From assembly GCA_965221845.1 (NCBI GenBank), contig OZ244919.1, positions 3,472,001 through 3,536,000 on the forward strand: a stretch of 64,000 nucleotides of DNA, given 5' to 3'. Numbering within the stretch: the stretch's first letter is position 1; every line of letters starts with the position of its first letter. A model generated the notes under the pieces. That model did not search any database. It was given only the letters and a program-made list of their open reading frames with translations, and was not told where the DNA came from. Shown here piece after piece: positions 8,867-19,100 of the stretch. Source of the DNA: JAJEFO01 sp965221845 (GTDB lineage Bacteria > Pseudomonadota > Alphaproteobacteria > Rhodobacterales > Rhodobacteraceae). The position numbers were made by a program, and so were the translations under genes.

Positions 8867-9211
8867 GACGGGAAGCTAGGTTGCAGGGCGCGCTTTCGCA
8901 AGCGGGAAGTGCGCGGGGCGCCGGGGTCGCAGGGCGGTCGCTTCCTTGCGCCCGGGCGCTGCATCCCTTGCCGGGCCTGCTGCGGGGCCGGGCGGCGTTT
9001 CGGGCCGCGTGCAGCAGCCAGGCTGCCGTGTCGGGCCGGACGCATGCAGCGCTGCGGATGCGGGGGCGCGGAGACGCCCTGCATCCCGCCGCGCAGGCAG
9101 CGCTCAGACTGCAATGGCCCGGGACGGTCCGCCCGACCTCGTGAAAAACGTGTTGACTTTTTCACGGCATCCGTTCTGAAATCTCCTGGCGGCTTGAACC
9201 TGGGGGGTCGC
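8867..9211. other. Intergenic region between moaA and the XRE-cupin gene
   Basis: About 345 bp between two divergent genes. Most of it is GC-rich without a recognisable gene. The right end, from 9141 on, suddenly becomes AT-rich and holds the promoter/operator described separately. Confidence 0.6.
9141..9182 (+). promoter_or_regulatory. Promoter with perfect 8-bp inverted-repeat operator
   Basis: GTGAAAAA at 9141-9148 and its exact reverse complement TTTTTCAC at 9158-9165 are separated by 9 bp. A -35-like TTGACT (9153-9158) lies inside the palindrome and a -10-like TGAAAT (9177-9182, four of six) follows after 18 bp. The XRE gene starts 30 bp downstream after a GGGGGG stretch. A repressor on the palindrome would block the -35 box, so autoregulation by the XRE-cupin protein is the simplest reading; that part is inference. 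Confidence 0.6.
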
Positions 9212-9778
9212 ATGACCGCAGCCTTCGAATCCGGAAGCCTGGGCCGGGACCTGCGGGTCCTGCGTCGCCAGAGAGGCTTGACCCTTGCAGAGGTGAGCGA
9301 GCGCGCCGGACGCTCGGTCGGCTGGCTCAGCCAGGTCGAGCGCGGGATCTCCGAGCCCTCCATGAAGGAGCTCGACGCCCTGGCCGCCGCGCTCGACATG
9401 CCGCTCGATTCCTTTTTCGGCAAGTCGCCCCGCGCGCCGCGCGAGGAGGGCCGCATCGTCCGCGGCGGAGGCCGTCGCCCCCTCGGCCATCGCGTGCGCG
9501 GGCTTGTCGAGGAGCTGCTGTCTCCCGACCTGACGGACGGCTTCGAGGTGGTTCACTCGACCTTCGCGCCCGGGGCCGAACGGTCCGAGGACATCGCGCG
9601 CCCGACCCAGGAAGTCGGCTACATCGTATCGGGCCGCCTCGAGCTGACCATCGGCCGCGCGGCTTTCGCGCTTGGCGCCGGCGACAGCTTCCGCATCCGC
9701 GGAGAGCCGTTCCGTTGGGCGAACCGCACGTCCGAACCCTGCGTCGCGATCTGGGTGATCGCGCCGCCGGTGTACTGA
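9212..9778 (+). CDS. XRE-family transcriptional regulator with C-terminal cupin domain
   Basis: A 188-residue regulator. Residues about 12-68 form a Cro/C1-type helix-turn-helix (LRVLRRQRGLTLAEVSERAGRS then GWLSQVERGISEPSMKELDAL). Residues about 110-185 form a cupin barrel (EVGYIVSGRLELTIG, FRIRGEPFRWANRT). Such XRE-cupin proteins usually sense a small metabolite through the cupin and control neighbouring catabolic genes. The next gene starts 11 bp after its stop, so it is likely in the same operon as the dimethylglycine dehydrogenase-like pair and controls it. ATG at 9212 follows a G-rich ribosome-binding stretch. Confidence 0.88.
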   Translation: MTAAFESGSLGRDLRVLRRQRGLTLAEVSERAGRSVGWLSQVERGISEPSMKELDALAAALDMPLDSFFGKSPRAPREEGRIVRGGGRRPLGHRVRGLVEELLSPDLTDGFEVVHSTFAPGAERSEDIARPTQEVGYIVSGRLELTIGRAAFALGAGDSFRIRGEPFRWANRTSEPCVAIWVIAPPVY

Positions 9779-9789
9779 AAGGATCCGTC

Positions 9790-12240
9790 GTGGCAGGATT
9801 CCCGACAACGGCCCGTGCGGTCATCATCGGCGGAGGCGCGGCAGGCGTCTCGGCGCTGTATCACCTTGCAAGGGCCGGATGGACCGACTGCGTGCTGCTG
9901 GAAAGGAACGAGCTCACGGCGGGGTCCACGTGGCACGCGGCAGGCAACGTGCCGACTTTCTCGGCGTCGTGGTCGATCATGAACATGCAGCGCCATTCGA
10001 CCGAACTCTACCGGGGGCTGGGCGAGGCCGTGGGCTACCCGATGAACTACCACGTGACCGGCTCGGTCCGTCTCGCCCATTCAAGGGAGCGGATGCAGGA
10101 GTTCAGCCGCGCCTGCGGCATGGGACGCCGCCAGGGGATCGACATCCAGATCATCTCGCCGGAGGAGGCGAGGTCCCTGCATCCCTTCATGGAGATCCAT
10201 GACCTCGAGGGCGCTCTCCACGACCCGACGGACGGCGACATAGATCCTGCGCAGCTGACGCAGGCGCTCGCGAAGGGCGCGCGCGCCATGGGCGCCCGGA
10301 TCCTGCGGTTCACGCCTGCAACCGGCATCGACCGCGAGCGCGGCGAGTGGATCGTGCATACCGCCAAGGGCGACATCCGCTGCGAGTGCGTCGTGAACGC
10401 CGCGGGATACTGCGCGCAACGGGTCGGCGAGTGGTTCGTGCCCTTCGGCGGGCGGACGGTTCCGATGACGGTGATGAGCCACCAGTACCTCCTGTCCGAG
10501 GAGAATCCCGAAATCGCCGACTGGGCGCGCCAGAGCGGCCGCAAGCTGCCGCTGATCCGCGATGTCGACGTTTCCTACTACCTCCGGCAGGAAAAGAACG
10601 GCTTCAACCTCGGGCCGTACGAAAGGGGCTGCCGGGCGCATTGGGTCGCGCCGGACGATCCGATGCCGGAGGACTTCAGCTTCCAGCTCTACCCGGACGA
10701 TCTCGACCGGCTCGAGGCCTACATCGAGGACGCCATGGCACGCGTGCCGCAGCTCGCCTCCTCCGGCATCGAGAAGGTGATCAACGGGCCCGTTCCCTAC
10801 ACCCCTGACGGCAACCCGCTGATCGGCCCGATGCCCGGGGTTCCGGACGCGTTCGAGGCCTGCGTCTTCACCTTCGGCATCGCGCAGGCCGGAGGTGCGG
10901 GCAAGGTGCTTGCGGAGTGGATGACCGAAGGCCAGACCGAATGGGACATGTGGTCCTGCGACCCCCGGCGCTTCACCGACTACACGGATCGCGAATACTG
11001 CGTCGAGAAGGGCATGGAGGTCTATGGCCACGAGTACGCGATGCACTTCCCCAGGCATGAATGGCCCGCGGGCCGCGACCGCAAGCTGTCCGCGCTGCAC
11101 GGCCGGCTGAAGCGGGCGGGCGCGGTCTTCGGCGCCTGCAACGGCTGGGAGCGGGCGAACTACTTCGCCCGCCCCGATGATGACACGGGGCCCGAGGCGA
11201 CCAGGACCTGGGACCGGTCGGGGCCGTGGGAAAGGCGCGTTCGCGAAGAGTGCGAGGCCGTGCGCGACCATTGCGGGGTGCTGGCGATCACGGGCTTCTC
11301 GCGGTTCACGGTGCGGGGCGCCGGCGCGCGCGCCCATGTCGACAGCCTCACGGCGTCGCGGCTGCCGGGCGAGGGCCGGGTGGGCCTTGCCTATTTCGCG
11401 GATGCCAGGGGGCGCATCGTCACCGAGATGTCGGTGTCGGTGCATGGCGGCGACGAGGTGCGCCTGATCGCCGCGGCGGCCGCCGGATGGCATGACGGCG
11501 AACTGCTTTCGCGCACGGCCCCGCCCGGCGTCAGCGTGGCGGATCACGCGAAGGATTTCGAGTGCCTCCTGGTGACCGGCCCGGCGTCGCGCGAGATCCT
11601 TGGCGGCATCAATGACGGTCACGACCTCGACGCCGGATGGCTTTCGATCAGCCCTGACGGGCGCATCGCCGGAAAGGGGTGCTGGCTGGCCCGCGTTTCG
11701 TTCGCCGGCGAGCTCGGCTGGGAGGTCCATTGCCGGCGCGAGGACGCTGCGGAGATCTGGGACGCCGTCACCGATGCCGGCGCGAGGCCGTTCGGCATGT
11801 GGGCGCTGGACTCGCTTCGCCTTGAAAAGGGCTACCGTGCCTGGAAGGGCGACCTGTCCTCGGACTACAGCCTTCTGGAGGGCGGCCTGGGCCGTTTCGT
11901 CTGCTTCGACAAGAGCGCGGACTTCCAGGGGAAGGCGGCGCTGCTGCTGCAGAGGCGGCAGGGCGTCGCGAAACGCTTCGTGACGCTTACGGTGGACGCC
12001 GGAGACGCGGACGCGCCTTGCATGTCGACGCTTTGGCATGGCGGCGAGATCGTCGGCGAGACCACCTCCGGCGGTTGGGGCTACCGCGTCGGCGCTTCCA
12101 TTGCCCTCGGCATGCTGCGAGCCGATCTGGCCGTTCCGGGCACGGGGATCGAGGTCGACATCTACGGGGAGCGCCGCAGGGCCGAGGTGCAGCCCGACGC
12201 CCCGCTCTGGGATCCCGGAAACGAAAGGCTTCGTGCATGA
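9790..12240 (+). CDS. FAD-dependent oxidoreductase with GcvT domains (dimethylglycine/sarcosine dehydrogenase-like), copy 1
   Basis: An 816-residue protein of the dimethylglycine dehydrogenase family. An N-terminal DAO-type FAD domain has the dinucleotide fold VIIGGGAAGVSALYHLA (residues 11-27) and the STWHAAG motif whose His49 aligns with the histidine that carries covalent FAD in this family. An FAO_M-type linker follows, and the C-terminal half has GCV_T/aminomethyltransferase domains (ERANYFAR, ELGWEVHCRREDA, LDSLRLEKGYRAWKGDL). Such enzymes N-demethylate methylated glycines and pass the carbon to tetrahydrofolate. GTG start at 9790 sits behind AAAGGA. Exact substrate is unknown; sarcosine, dimethylglycine or related amines are candidates. 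Confidence 0.88.
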   Translation: MAGFPTTARAVIIGGGAAGVSALYHLARAGWTDCVLLERNELTAGSTWHAAGNVPTFSASWSIMNMQRHSTELYRGLGEAVGYPMNYHVTGSVRLAHSRERMQEFSRACGMGRRQGIDIQIISPEEARSLHPFMEIHDLEGALHDPTDGDIDPAQLTQALAKGARAMGARILRFTPATGIDRERGEWIVHTAKGDIRCECVVNAAGYCAQRVGEWFVPFGGRTVPMTVMSHQYLLSEENPEIADWARQSGRKLPLIRDVDVSYYLRQEKNGFNLGPYERGCRAHWVAPDDPMPEDFSFQLYPDDLDRLEAYIEDAMARVPQLASSGIEKVINGPVPYTPDGNPLIGPMPGVPDAFEACVFTFGIAQAGGAGKVLAEWMTEGQTEWDMWSCDPRRFTDYTDREYCVEKGMEVYGHEYAMHFPRHEWPAGRDRKLSALHGRLKRAGAVFGACNGWERANYFARPDDDTGPEATRTWDRSGPWERRVREECEAVRDHCGVLAITGFSRFTVRGAGARAHVDSLTASRLPGEGRVGLAYFADARGRIVTEMSVSVHGGDEVRLIAAAAAGWHDGELLSRTAPPGVSVADHAKDFECLLVTGPASREILGGINDGHDLDAGWLSISPDGRIAGKGCWLARVSFAGELGWEVHCRREDAAEIWDAVTDAGARPFGMWALDSLRLEKGYRAWKGDLSSDYSLLEGGLGRFVCFDKSADFQGKAALLLQRRQGVAKRFVTLTVDAGDADAPCMSTLWHGGEIVGETTSGGWGYRVGASIALGMLRADLAVPGTGIEVDIYGERRRAEVQPDAPLWDPGNERLRA

Positions 12241-12478
12241 CGCGGGACGGGACGAGCCGGGTCGCCGTGATCCGCGCTCCCTCCGGTCGTGCGCGCCTGC
12301 ACGGCGGGAATCCGCCGGAGCCAGGCCGCGGCCGTCGGGCGGGACGGGCCGTTCCCGGCGCCGGATGGCGGATGACCGCCCGGGAGTCCCCGCCGTGCGC
12401 CGTTGCCGCCGCGCCGAGGGGCGCGCGCGCGACACGGCCGGTCGCGCTCCGCGAGTCCGGATCCGCGAAGCCGTGCCC
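12241..12478. other. Spacer between the two FAD-GcvT genes
   Basis: About 238 bp of GC-rich sequence with no gene recognised. A small open frame covers it but has no family features. It is long for an operon spacer, so the second copy may have its own promoter; none was identified. Confidence 0.4.
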
Positions 12479-14926
12479 ATGAGGGCGATTCCCGCATATG
12501 CCCGGGCCGTGATCATCGGCGGCGGCGTGTCCGGATGCTCGGTCGCCTACCATCTCGCCGAGCGGGGCTGGACGGACATTCTGCTCCTGGAGCGCAAGAG
12601 GCTGACCTGCGGCACGACGTGGCACGCGGCGGGGCTGATCGGGCAGCTGCGGGCCAGCGAGAACATGACCCGGCTCGCCAGGTATTCCGCCGGCCTGTAC
12701 CAGCGGCTCGAGGCCGAGACCGGCGTGGCGACCGGATTGCAGCCGGTCGGATCCCTCACCATTGCCTTGACCGGGGACCGGAGCGAGGAGATCCGGCGCC
12801 AGGCGGCGCTTGCGCGCGCCTTTGGCATCGAGGCGGACGAGGTCGGGCCCGAAGAGGTCAGGGCGCTGCATCCCCACGTCAACGTCGAAGACATGGTGGC
12901 CGCCGTCCATCTTCCCGGCGACGGCCAGTGCGATCCGGCCAACATCGCGATGGCGCTTGCCAAGGGCGCCAGGATGAAGGGCGTGACGGTCGCGGAGGGC
13001 GCAAGGGCGACGGCGGTCACGCAGAGCGGCCGGAAGGTGACGGGCGTGGACTGGGAGATCGGCGGCGAACCGGGCCACACGAGCGCGGACGTCGTCGTGA
13101 ATTGCGGCGGCATGTGGGCGCGGGAGCTCGCGGCGCGCTCGGGGGTCACGCTGCCGCTCCACGCCTGCGAGCACTTCTACCTCGTCACCGAGCCCGTCGA
13201 CGGCGTCGGTCGCCTGCCCGTGCTCCGGGTGCCGGACGAGTGCGCCTACTACAAGGCCGACGCCGGCAAGATGATGCTGGGGGCCTTCGAGCCCAGGGCG
13301 AAGCCCTGGGGCATGGACGGCATTCCCGAAGACTTCGAGTTCGACACGCTGCCGGAGGACTACGAGCATTTCGGGCCGGTTCTCGAAAGCGCCATGAACC
13401 GCCTCCCGCTCTTCCAGACAGCGGGCGTCCACACCTTCTTCAACGGCCCCGAGAGCTTCACGCCGGACGGCCGCCACTATCTTGGGGAGGCGCCCGGGCT
13501 CGACGGATACTGGGTGGCCGCCGGCTACAATTCGATCGGCATCGTCTCGTCGGGCGGGGCGGGCATGGCGCTGGCCGCGTGGATTGACGAGGGGCGCGCG
13601 CCGTTCGATCTGTGGGACGTCGACATTCGCCGCGCCCAGCCGTTCCAGCGCAACCGGCGGTACCTCAGGGAGCGCGTGTCCGAGACCCTCGGCCTGCTCT
13701 ACGCCGACCACTATCCGTTCCGCCAGGCCGAGACGGCGCGCGGCGTGCGCCGGTCTCCGGTCCATCGGCATCTCGCGGAACGGGGCGCGGTCTTCGGGGA
13801 GGCCGCCGGATGGGAGCGTGCCAACTGGTTCGCGCGGGACGGGCAGGAGCGCGAATACCGCCACGACTGGGGGCGCCAGAACTGGTTCGGGAACCAGAGG
13901 GACGAGCACATGGCCATGCGCGAGGGCGTCGGCCTTCTGGACATGTCCTCCTTCGGCAAGATCCGGGTCGACGGACCCGGAGCGCTGGGCTTCCTTCAGC
14001 GCGTCTTCGCGGGCGACCTTGACAGGCCGCCCGGCACGGTGACCTACGGCCAGATGCTGAACGAGCGCGGCGGGATCGAGTGCGACCTGACGGTGACCCG
14101 GCTCGGCGCGGCCGCGTTCCTCCTGGTGGTCCCCGCAGCCACGGTGCAGCGCGATCTTGCCTGGCTTCGCCGGCATCTGGCGGAAGAGACGGCGGTCATC
14201 ATGGACGTCACGGCCGGCGAGGCCGTCTTTCCCCTCATGGGCCCCCGGTCGCGGGAGCTCATGCAGGCGGTCTCGCCGGACGACTTCTCCAACGCGGCGT
14301 TCCCCTTCGGCGCGGCCCGGGAAATCGAGCTCGGGACGGGCCTCGTGCGGGCGCACCGGACATCCTATGTCGGCGAGCTGGGCTGGGAAATCTATGCCTC
14401 GGCCGACCAGGCCGCCCATGTCTTCGAGACGCTCGTGGACGCCGGGGAGGGCTTCGGCCTCAGGCTCGCCGGCCTCCACGCGATGGATTCCTGCCGGATC
14501 GAGAAGGCCTTCCGTCACTTCGGCCACGACATCACCGACGAGGACCACGTGCTGGAGGCCGGCTTGGGATTCGCCGTCAAGACCGGCGCCAAGACGGCGT
14601 TCCTCGGCCGTGACGCCGTGCTCAGGAAGAGGGAAGAGGGCCTCAGGCGCCGTCTCGTGCAGTTCAGGCTAGAGGATCCCGGGCCGATGCTGTTTCACAA
14701 CGAGCCGCTGGTCCGGGACGGCGAGATCGTGGGCATCGTGACCTCGGCGAACTACGGCCATGCCCTGGGCGGCGCGGTCGGCATGGGCTACGTGCCGTGC
14801 GCGGGCGAGGGCGCCGAAGCGGTGCTGGCCTCCGGCTACGAGATCGAGATTGCCGGAAGCCGTGTCAGGGCGTCGGCAAGCCTTGCGCCGATGTATGATC
14901 CCGGGGCGGCAAGGATGAGGGCCTGA
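12479..14926 (+). CDS. FAD-dependent oxidoreductase with GcvT domains (dimethylglycine/sarcosine dehydrogenase-like), copy 2
   Basis: An 815-residue paralogue of the preceding gene with the same architecture and almost the same length. The FAD-binding VIIGGGVSGCSVAYHLA is followed by GTTWHAAGLIGQ, where His49 is at the same position as in copy 1. The middle domain has FTPDGRHYLGEAPGLDGYWVAAGYNSIGI, and the GcvT half contains GLLDMSSFGKIRVDGP, SYVGELGWEIYASADQA and AMDSCRIEKAFRHFGHDI. This copy is closer to textbook dimethylglycine dehydrogenases in its GcvT half than copy 1. The start is ATG at 12479. Likely a one-carbon-generating demethylase; substrate unknown. Confidence 0.9.
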   Translation: MRAIPAYARAVIIGGGVSGCSVAYHLAERGWTDILLLERKRLTCGTTWHAAGLIGQLRASENMTRLARYSAGLYQRLEAETGVATGLQPVGSLTIALTGDRSEEIRRQAALARAFGIEADEVGPEEVRALHPHVNVEDMVAAVHLPGDGQCDPANIAMALAKGARMKGVTVAEGARATAVTQSGRKVTGVDWEIGGEPGHTSADVVVNCGGMWARELAARSGVTLPLHACEHFYLVTEPVDGVGRLPVLRVPDECAYYKADAGKMMLGAFEPRAKPWGMDGIPEDFEFDTLPEDYEHFGPVLESAMNRLPLFQTAGVHTFFNGPESFTPDGRHYLGEAPGLDGYWVAAGYNSIGIVSSGGAGMALAAWIDEGRAPFDLWDVDIRRAQPFQRNRRYLRERVSETLGLLYADHYPFRQAETARGVRRSPVHRHLAERGAVFGEAAGWERANWFARDGQEREYRHDWGRQNWFGNQRDEHMAMREGVGLLDMSSFGKIRVDGPGALGFLQRVFAGDLDRPPGTVTYGQMLNERGGIECDLTVTRLGAAAFLLVVPAATVQRDLAWLRRHLAEETAVIMDVTAGEAVFPLMGPRSRELMQAVSPDDFSNAAFPFGAAREIELGTGLVRAHRTSYVGELGWEIYASADQAAHVFETLVDAGEGFGLRLAGLHAMDSCRIEKAFRHFGHDITDEDHVLEAGLGFAVKTGAKTAFLGRDAVLRKREEGLRRRLVQFRLEDPGPMLFHNEPLVRDGEIVGIVTSANYGHALGGAVGMGYVPCAGEGAEAVLASGYEIEIAGSRVRASASLAPMYDPGAARMRA

Positions 14927-15187
14927 GATGGCATGAAGGGGGCGGGTCCGGTCGCCGGCGCGCGGCATCACGTTGCATGGCCGGGATCCGAAGCACGGCC
15001 TTCGTCCTGAAGGGGGCCGTGCAGCATGGCGCCGCTGTCACGGCGGCCCGTGCCGCGGACCCGGGGACGTGCGGCGGTTGCGTTTCAGGGCGCTGCCGGT
15101 CACGGGACCTGGCGGCGTTCAGCGGGACGGGCGCGATTTTCGGGGCGTCCGGACAGCGCTTCGGGAATGTCCGGCATGCAGGTCCCG

Positions 15188-15963
15188 TCATTTCGCCGTC
15201 GCCGCCATGCAGCGCCTTCCGCCCGGGCCCTCGGCCCACCATCTGTCGTCCGCGCGGCAGAGCCATGCGGCGTCGCCGAGAAAGAGCGGGGCGGTCGCAC
15301 GGTAGGAGAACGCCCTGAGCGTGCCGAGACGTTCGGCGGCAAGGCAGGCAAGCCGCGTTGCCAGAAGCGGCCCGTGCACGACCAGCCCGGGATAGCCCTC
15401 CTCCCGGCAGTAGCTCTCGTCGTAGTGAATGCGATGCCCGTTGAAGGTGACCGCGGAATAGCGAAACAGCGTGACTTCGCGAAGCTTGAGAGGGCGGCGC
15501 TCCCGGGCCCGGCCGGCTTCCGCGGGCGGCTTGACCGGGAGCGGGCCGGGCTCGCGATAGACGATGTCCTGCATTTCGGTGATGACGGTCGCGCGGCGCT
15601 GACGAACCTCATGCCTCAGCGTGACCAGTCCAAGCCTGCCGCTTTGTCCCTGCCTTTCCCTGACTGCGTGCAGGGTCGTCACCTTCCGTGCGGCAAGGCC
15701 GGCCCTGAAGGGCGCGTGAAACGCCAGCCGCCCCCCGGCCCACATGCGAACCGGCAGGCCCATGTCCGGGATGAGTCCGCCCGGCCCGGCGTGTCCGTCC
15801 CGCCCGATCCGGACTTCGTCCACAGGCTCCCAGAAGAAGGCGAAATGCGCGAGCGGCGGCAGGACGTCGCCCGGATCCACGTGCGGAGGCATTCCCAGCG
15901 CGGCCAGCAGCGCCTGCGCGCGCGGGATCTACACCGGTCTGCGACGATCACGGACTCCGACAT
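15188..15963 (-). pseudogene. FAS1-like/hotdog dehydratase (mesaconyl-C4-CoA hydratase-like), frameshifted near the start
   Basis: Reading from ATG 15963 gives MSESVIVADR; then the frame changes by one base near 15929-15934 and continues as IPRAQALLAALGMPP, DVLPPLAHFAFFWEP, GLPVRMWAGGRLAFHAP, FRYSAVTFNGHRIHYDESY and EEGYPGLVVHGPL. This is the order of the FAS1-like dehydratase family that includes mesaconyl-C4-CoA hydratase. An in-frame TAG at 15929-15931 separates the two parts. Without correction the only downstream ATG is at 15892, giving 234 residues without the usual N-terminus. It is either a fresh pseudogene, a sequencing indel, or a shortened protein. It diverges from smc. Confidence 0.7.
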
Positions 15964-16107
15964 GGGCGCCGCATCGCACGAAGTGCCGGAATCTGCAATA
16001 TCTTGTGGTGGCGGAAGCTGACTGCGCCTCCCTTGGTGTTCGTCGTTGACTCTCGGGCCTTTTGGCCCGACACTTGGCGAACCGGAATCAATCGCGAGGC
16101 AGGCTTC

Positions 16108-19100
16108 GTGCGTTTCAACCGTCTTCGCCTTAACGGATTCAAGAGCTTCGTGGATCCGACCGACCTGGTCATCTCGGACGGACTGACAGGCATCGTCGGC
16201 CCCAACGGCTGCGGCAAGTCCAACCTGCTGGAGGCGCTTCGCTGGGTCATGGGCGAGAGCCGGCCCACGGCGATGCGGGGCGGCGGCATGGAGGATGTCA
16301 TTTTCGGCGGCGCCTCGACGCGTCCGGCCCGCAGTTCGGCCGACGTGACCCTGGTTCTCGACAACAGCGCGCGCACCGCTCCGGCCGGCTTCAACATGAC
16401 CGACACGCTGGAAGTGACGCGCAGGATCACCCGCGACGCGGGATCCGCGTTCAAGGTCAACGCGAGGGACGTTCGCGCGCGCGACGTCCAGGTGCTGTTC
16501 GCCGACGCCTCCACAGGGGCGCATTCCCCCGCTCTCGTGCGCCAGGGCCAGATCGCGGAGCTGGTCAGCGCCAAGCCCAGGGCCCGCAGGCGCGTTCTCG
16601 AGGAGGCGGCGGGAATATCCGGCCTCTACCAGCGCCGGCACGAGGCCGAGCTGAAGCTCGCCGGCGCCGAATCGAACCTCGCCCGTGTCAATGACGTGAT
16701 CGAGCAGCTCGCGGCGCAGCTGGCCGCGCTTGCCCGGCAGGCACGGCAGGCGAAGCGCTACCGCGAGGTCAGCGAACAGCTGCGGGCTGCCGAATGCCTT
16801 CTCCTGTGCCTGCGCTGGAAGGAGGCGGAAGGCGCCCTGGTCTCGGCGGAGGCCGTCCTCGCGGAGGATTCGCGCGTTGCGTCCGAGGCCGAGCGCCATG
16901 CACGTGCGGCGGCAGGTGCGCGGGAGGGCGCGGAAACGGCGCTGCCGCCGCTCCGGGAGGCGGCGGCTTCGACAGCCGCCGCGCTGGCGCGGCTGCAGCA
17001 TCGTGCGGAAAGCCTCGACGAGCAGGAGGTGCGCGCCGCGGAAGCCGTGGAGGCGCTTGGCGCACGCGTCGCTCAGCTCGCCCGCGACGCGGACAGGGAG
17101 GCCGGCCTTGAGCGGGATGCAGCCGAGACCCTCCGCGCGCTGGACGAGGAGGAGGCGGCGCTCGCCGATGCCGGCGAGATGCATTCGGACGCGGTGGAGG
17201 CCGCCGCGACGGAAGCGCGGGACGCGGCGCGCGTTCTGCAGGATCGCGAGACCACGGATTCGCAGCTGACCGAGGACGTCGCCCGTCTCGTGGCGCGCCA
17301 CCAGTCGGCTGAGCGACTCGCGCAGGACGCCCGGACGGCGCTCGGGCGCAGCGAAGCCGCGGAGGCGCAATCCGTGTCGGATGGCGCGGCGGCGCGCAAG
17401 GCGCTTGCCGAGGCCGAGACGGCGCGCGCTGCGGCCGAGGTCGCGCTGCAGGCCGCCCGGAAGGAGGCCGCCGCGGCCGACAGGGCGCTGGCCGCTGCGG
17501 GTGAGGCATGCGACGCCGCGCAGGGCAAGGAAGCGGAGGCCCGGGCGGCCCGCTCCGCCGCCGAGGGCGAGGTGAGGGCGCTTCAGTCCGAAATGGCGGC
17601 ATTGGCGAGCCTCGTGGACGACGGCCGGTCGGGGGCGCCGGAGGTGATGGACCAGCTGTCCGTGGCGCCGGGCTACGAGAAGGCGATCGGCGCGGCGTTC
17701 GCCGATGACCTCCGGGCGCCTGAGGTCAGGGGCGACGCCATGTCCGGATGGGCCGTCCTTCCGGACTACGAGACGCCGCAGGCCCTGCCGGGGGCTGCCG
17801 AGCCGCTGACGGACCGCGTCAACGTTCCCCCGGCGCTTGCGCGGCGGCTCGGCCAGGTCGGCCTGGTCGAGCCTGCGGCTGCGGCCGGCCTTCAGGCGGA
17901 GCTGAAGCCCGGACAGCGCCTGGTCAGCAAGGACGGCGGCCTCTGGAGATGGGACGGGTTCCGAGCCGGCGCGGGAGAGGTCCCGTCGGCGGCGGCTCTG
18001 AGAATGGAGCAGCTGAACCGCATCAGGGATCTCGAAGGCGAGCTGGGATCGGCCGCCGTGCGGGCGAGGGCGGCGAGCGGGGCGTACGATGCGCTGCGGT
18101 CGGAGCTGGAAGCGCTTGCCGAACGTGCCCGCGCGGCCCGGGAGACAGGCCTGGCCGCGGACCGCGCCGTGACGGAGGCCAGCCGGACGGCATCCCGGCT
18201 TGAGGCGGCCAGGGACATGGCGGAGTCGAGATGCGAAGCCGCCGCGCTTGCCGCCAGCCGGCATGGCGACGAGGCGGCGGCCGCACGCGGCCGCCTTGCG
18301 CAGGCCGAGGAAGCGCTTGCCGAACTTGGCGATCTCGGGAGGCTGCGCGCCGAAGCCGCCGAAAGCAGGAACCGTGTCGAGGAAGCGCGCAGGAACCTTG
18401 TCGCGCGCCGTTCGGCCCTGGAGGAGGCGAAGCGCCGGGGCGAGGCGCGCGAGCGCCGGCTTGCCGAGATCGGGAGAGTGCGCGGCATGTGGACAGACCG
18501 TCTCGGCAACGCGAGGGCCCGGAGCGGCGAACTGGCCGAACGCCGCGCTGCCTCCGAGGCCGAGCTTGCAGAGGCGCGGGGCGCTCCGGATCGCGTCGCG
18601 GCGGCGCGCGAGGCGCTTTCGGACGAGCTTGACGCCGCGGAAGGCCGCCGCCGCGCCGCCTCGGATGCGCTGGCCAAGGCCGAAACGGATGAACGCGCGG
18701 CCAAGGAGGCGGAGCGCGAGGCCGAGCGCACGGCGTCGGCGGCGCGCGAGCGGCGGGCGGCCTCGGAGGCGCGGCTGGAGGCCGCGCGCGGCGCCCTTGC
18801 CGCGGCGGAGGCGCGGATCGCCGAGGAGCGGCGGACGACGCCGGAGGCGCTTCTCGATTCCCTTGACGCCGACCCTGCGAGAATGCAGTCCGCCGACGGG
18901 ATCGAGGCGGACGCAGTCCGCCTGAGGCGGACCAGGGATGCGCTTGGCGCGGTGAACCTGCGTGCCGAGGAGGATGCGCGGGAGGTGGAGGAGGAGCACG
19001 GGAACCTGCTGGCGGAAAGGGCCGATCTCGAGGCGGCGATCCGCAAGCTCCGCGGCGGGATCGGCAGTCTCAACAAGGAAGGCCGCGAGCGCCTGATCGC

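Noticed and set aside
10081..12516. An 811-codon open frame antisense to the first FAD-GcvT gene
   Set aside because: Same shadow effect; the sense frame carries all conserved motifs.
11987..14548. An 853-codon open frame antisense to the second FAD-GcvT gene
   Set aside because: Shadow of a real gene without recognisable domains.
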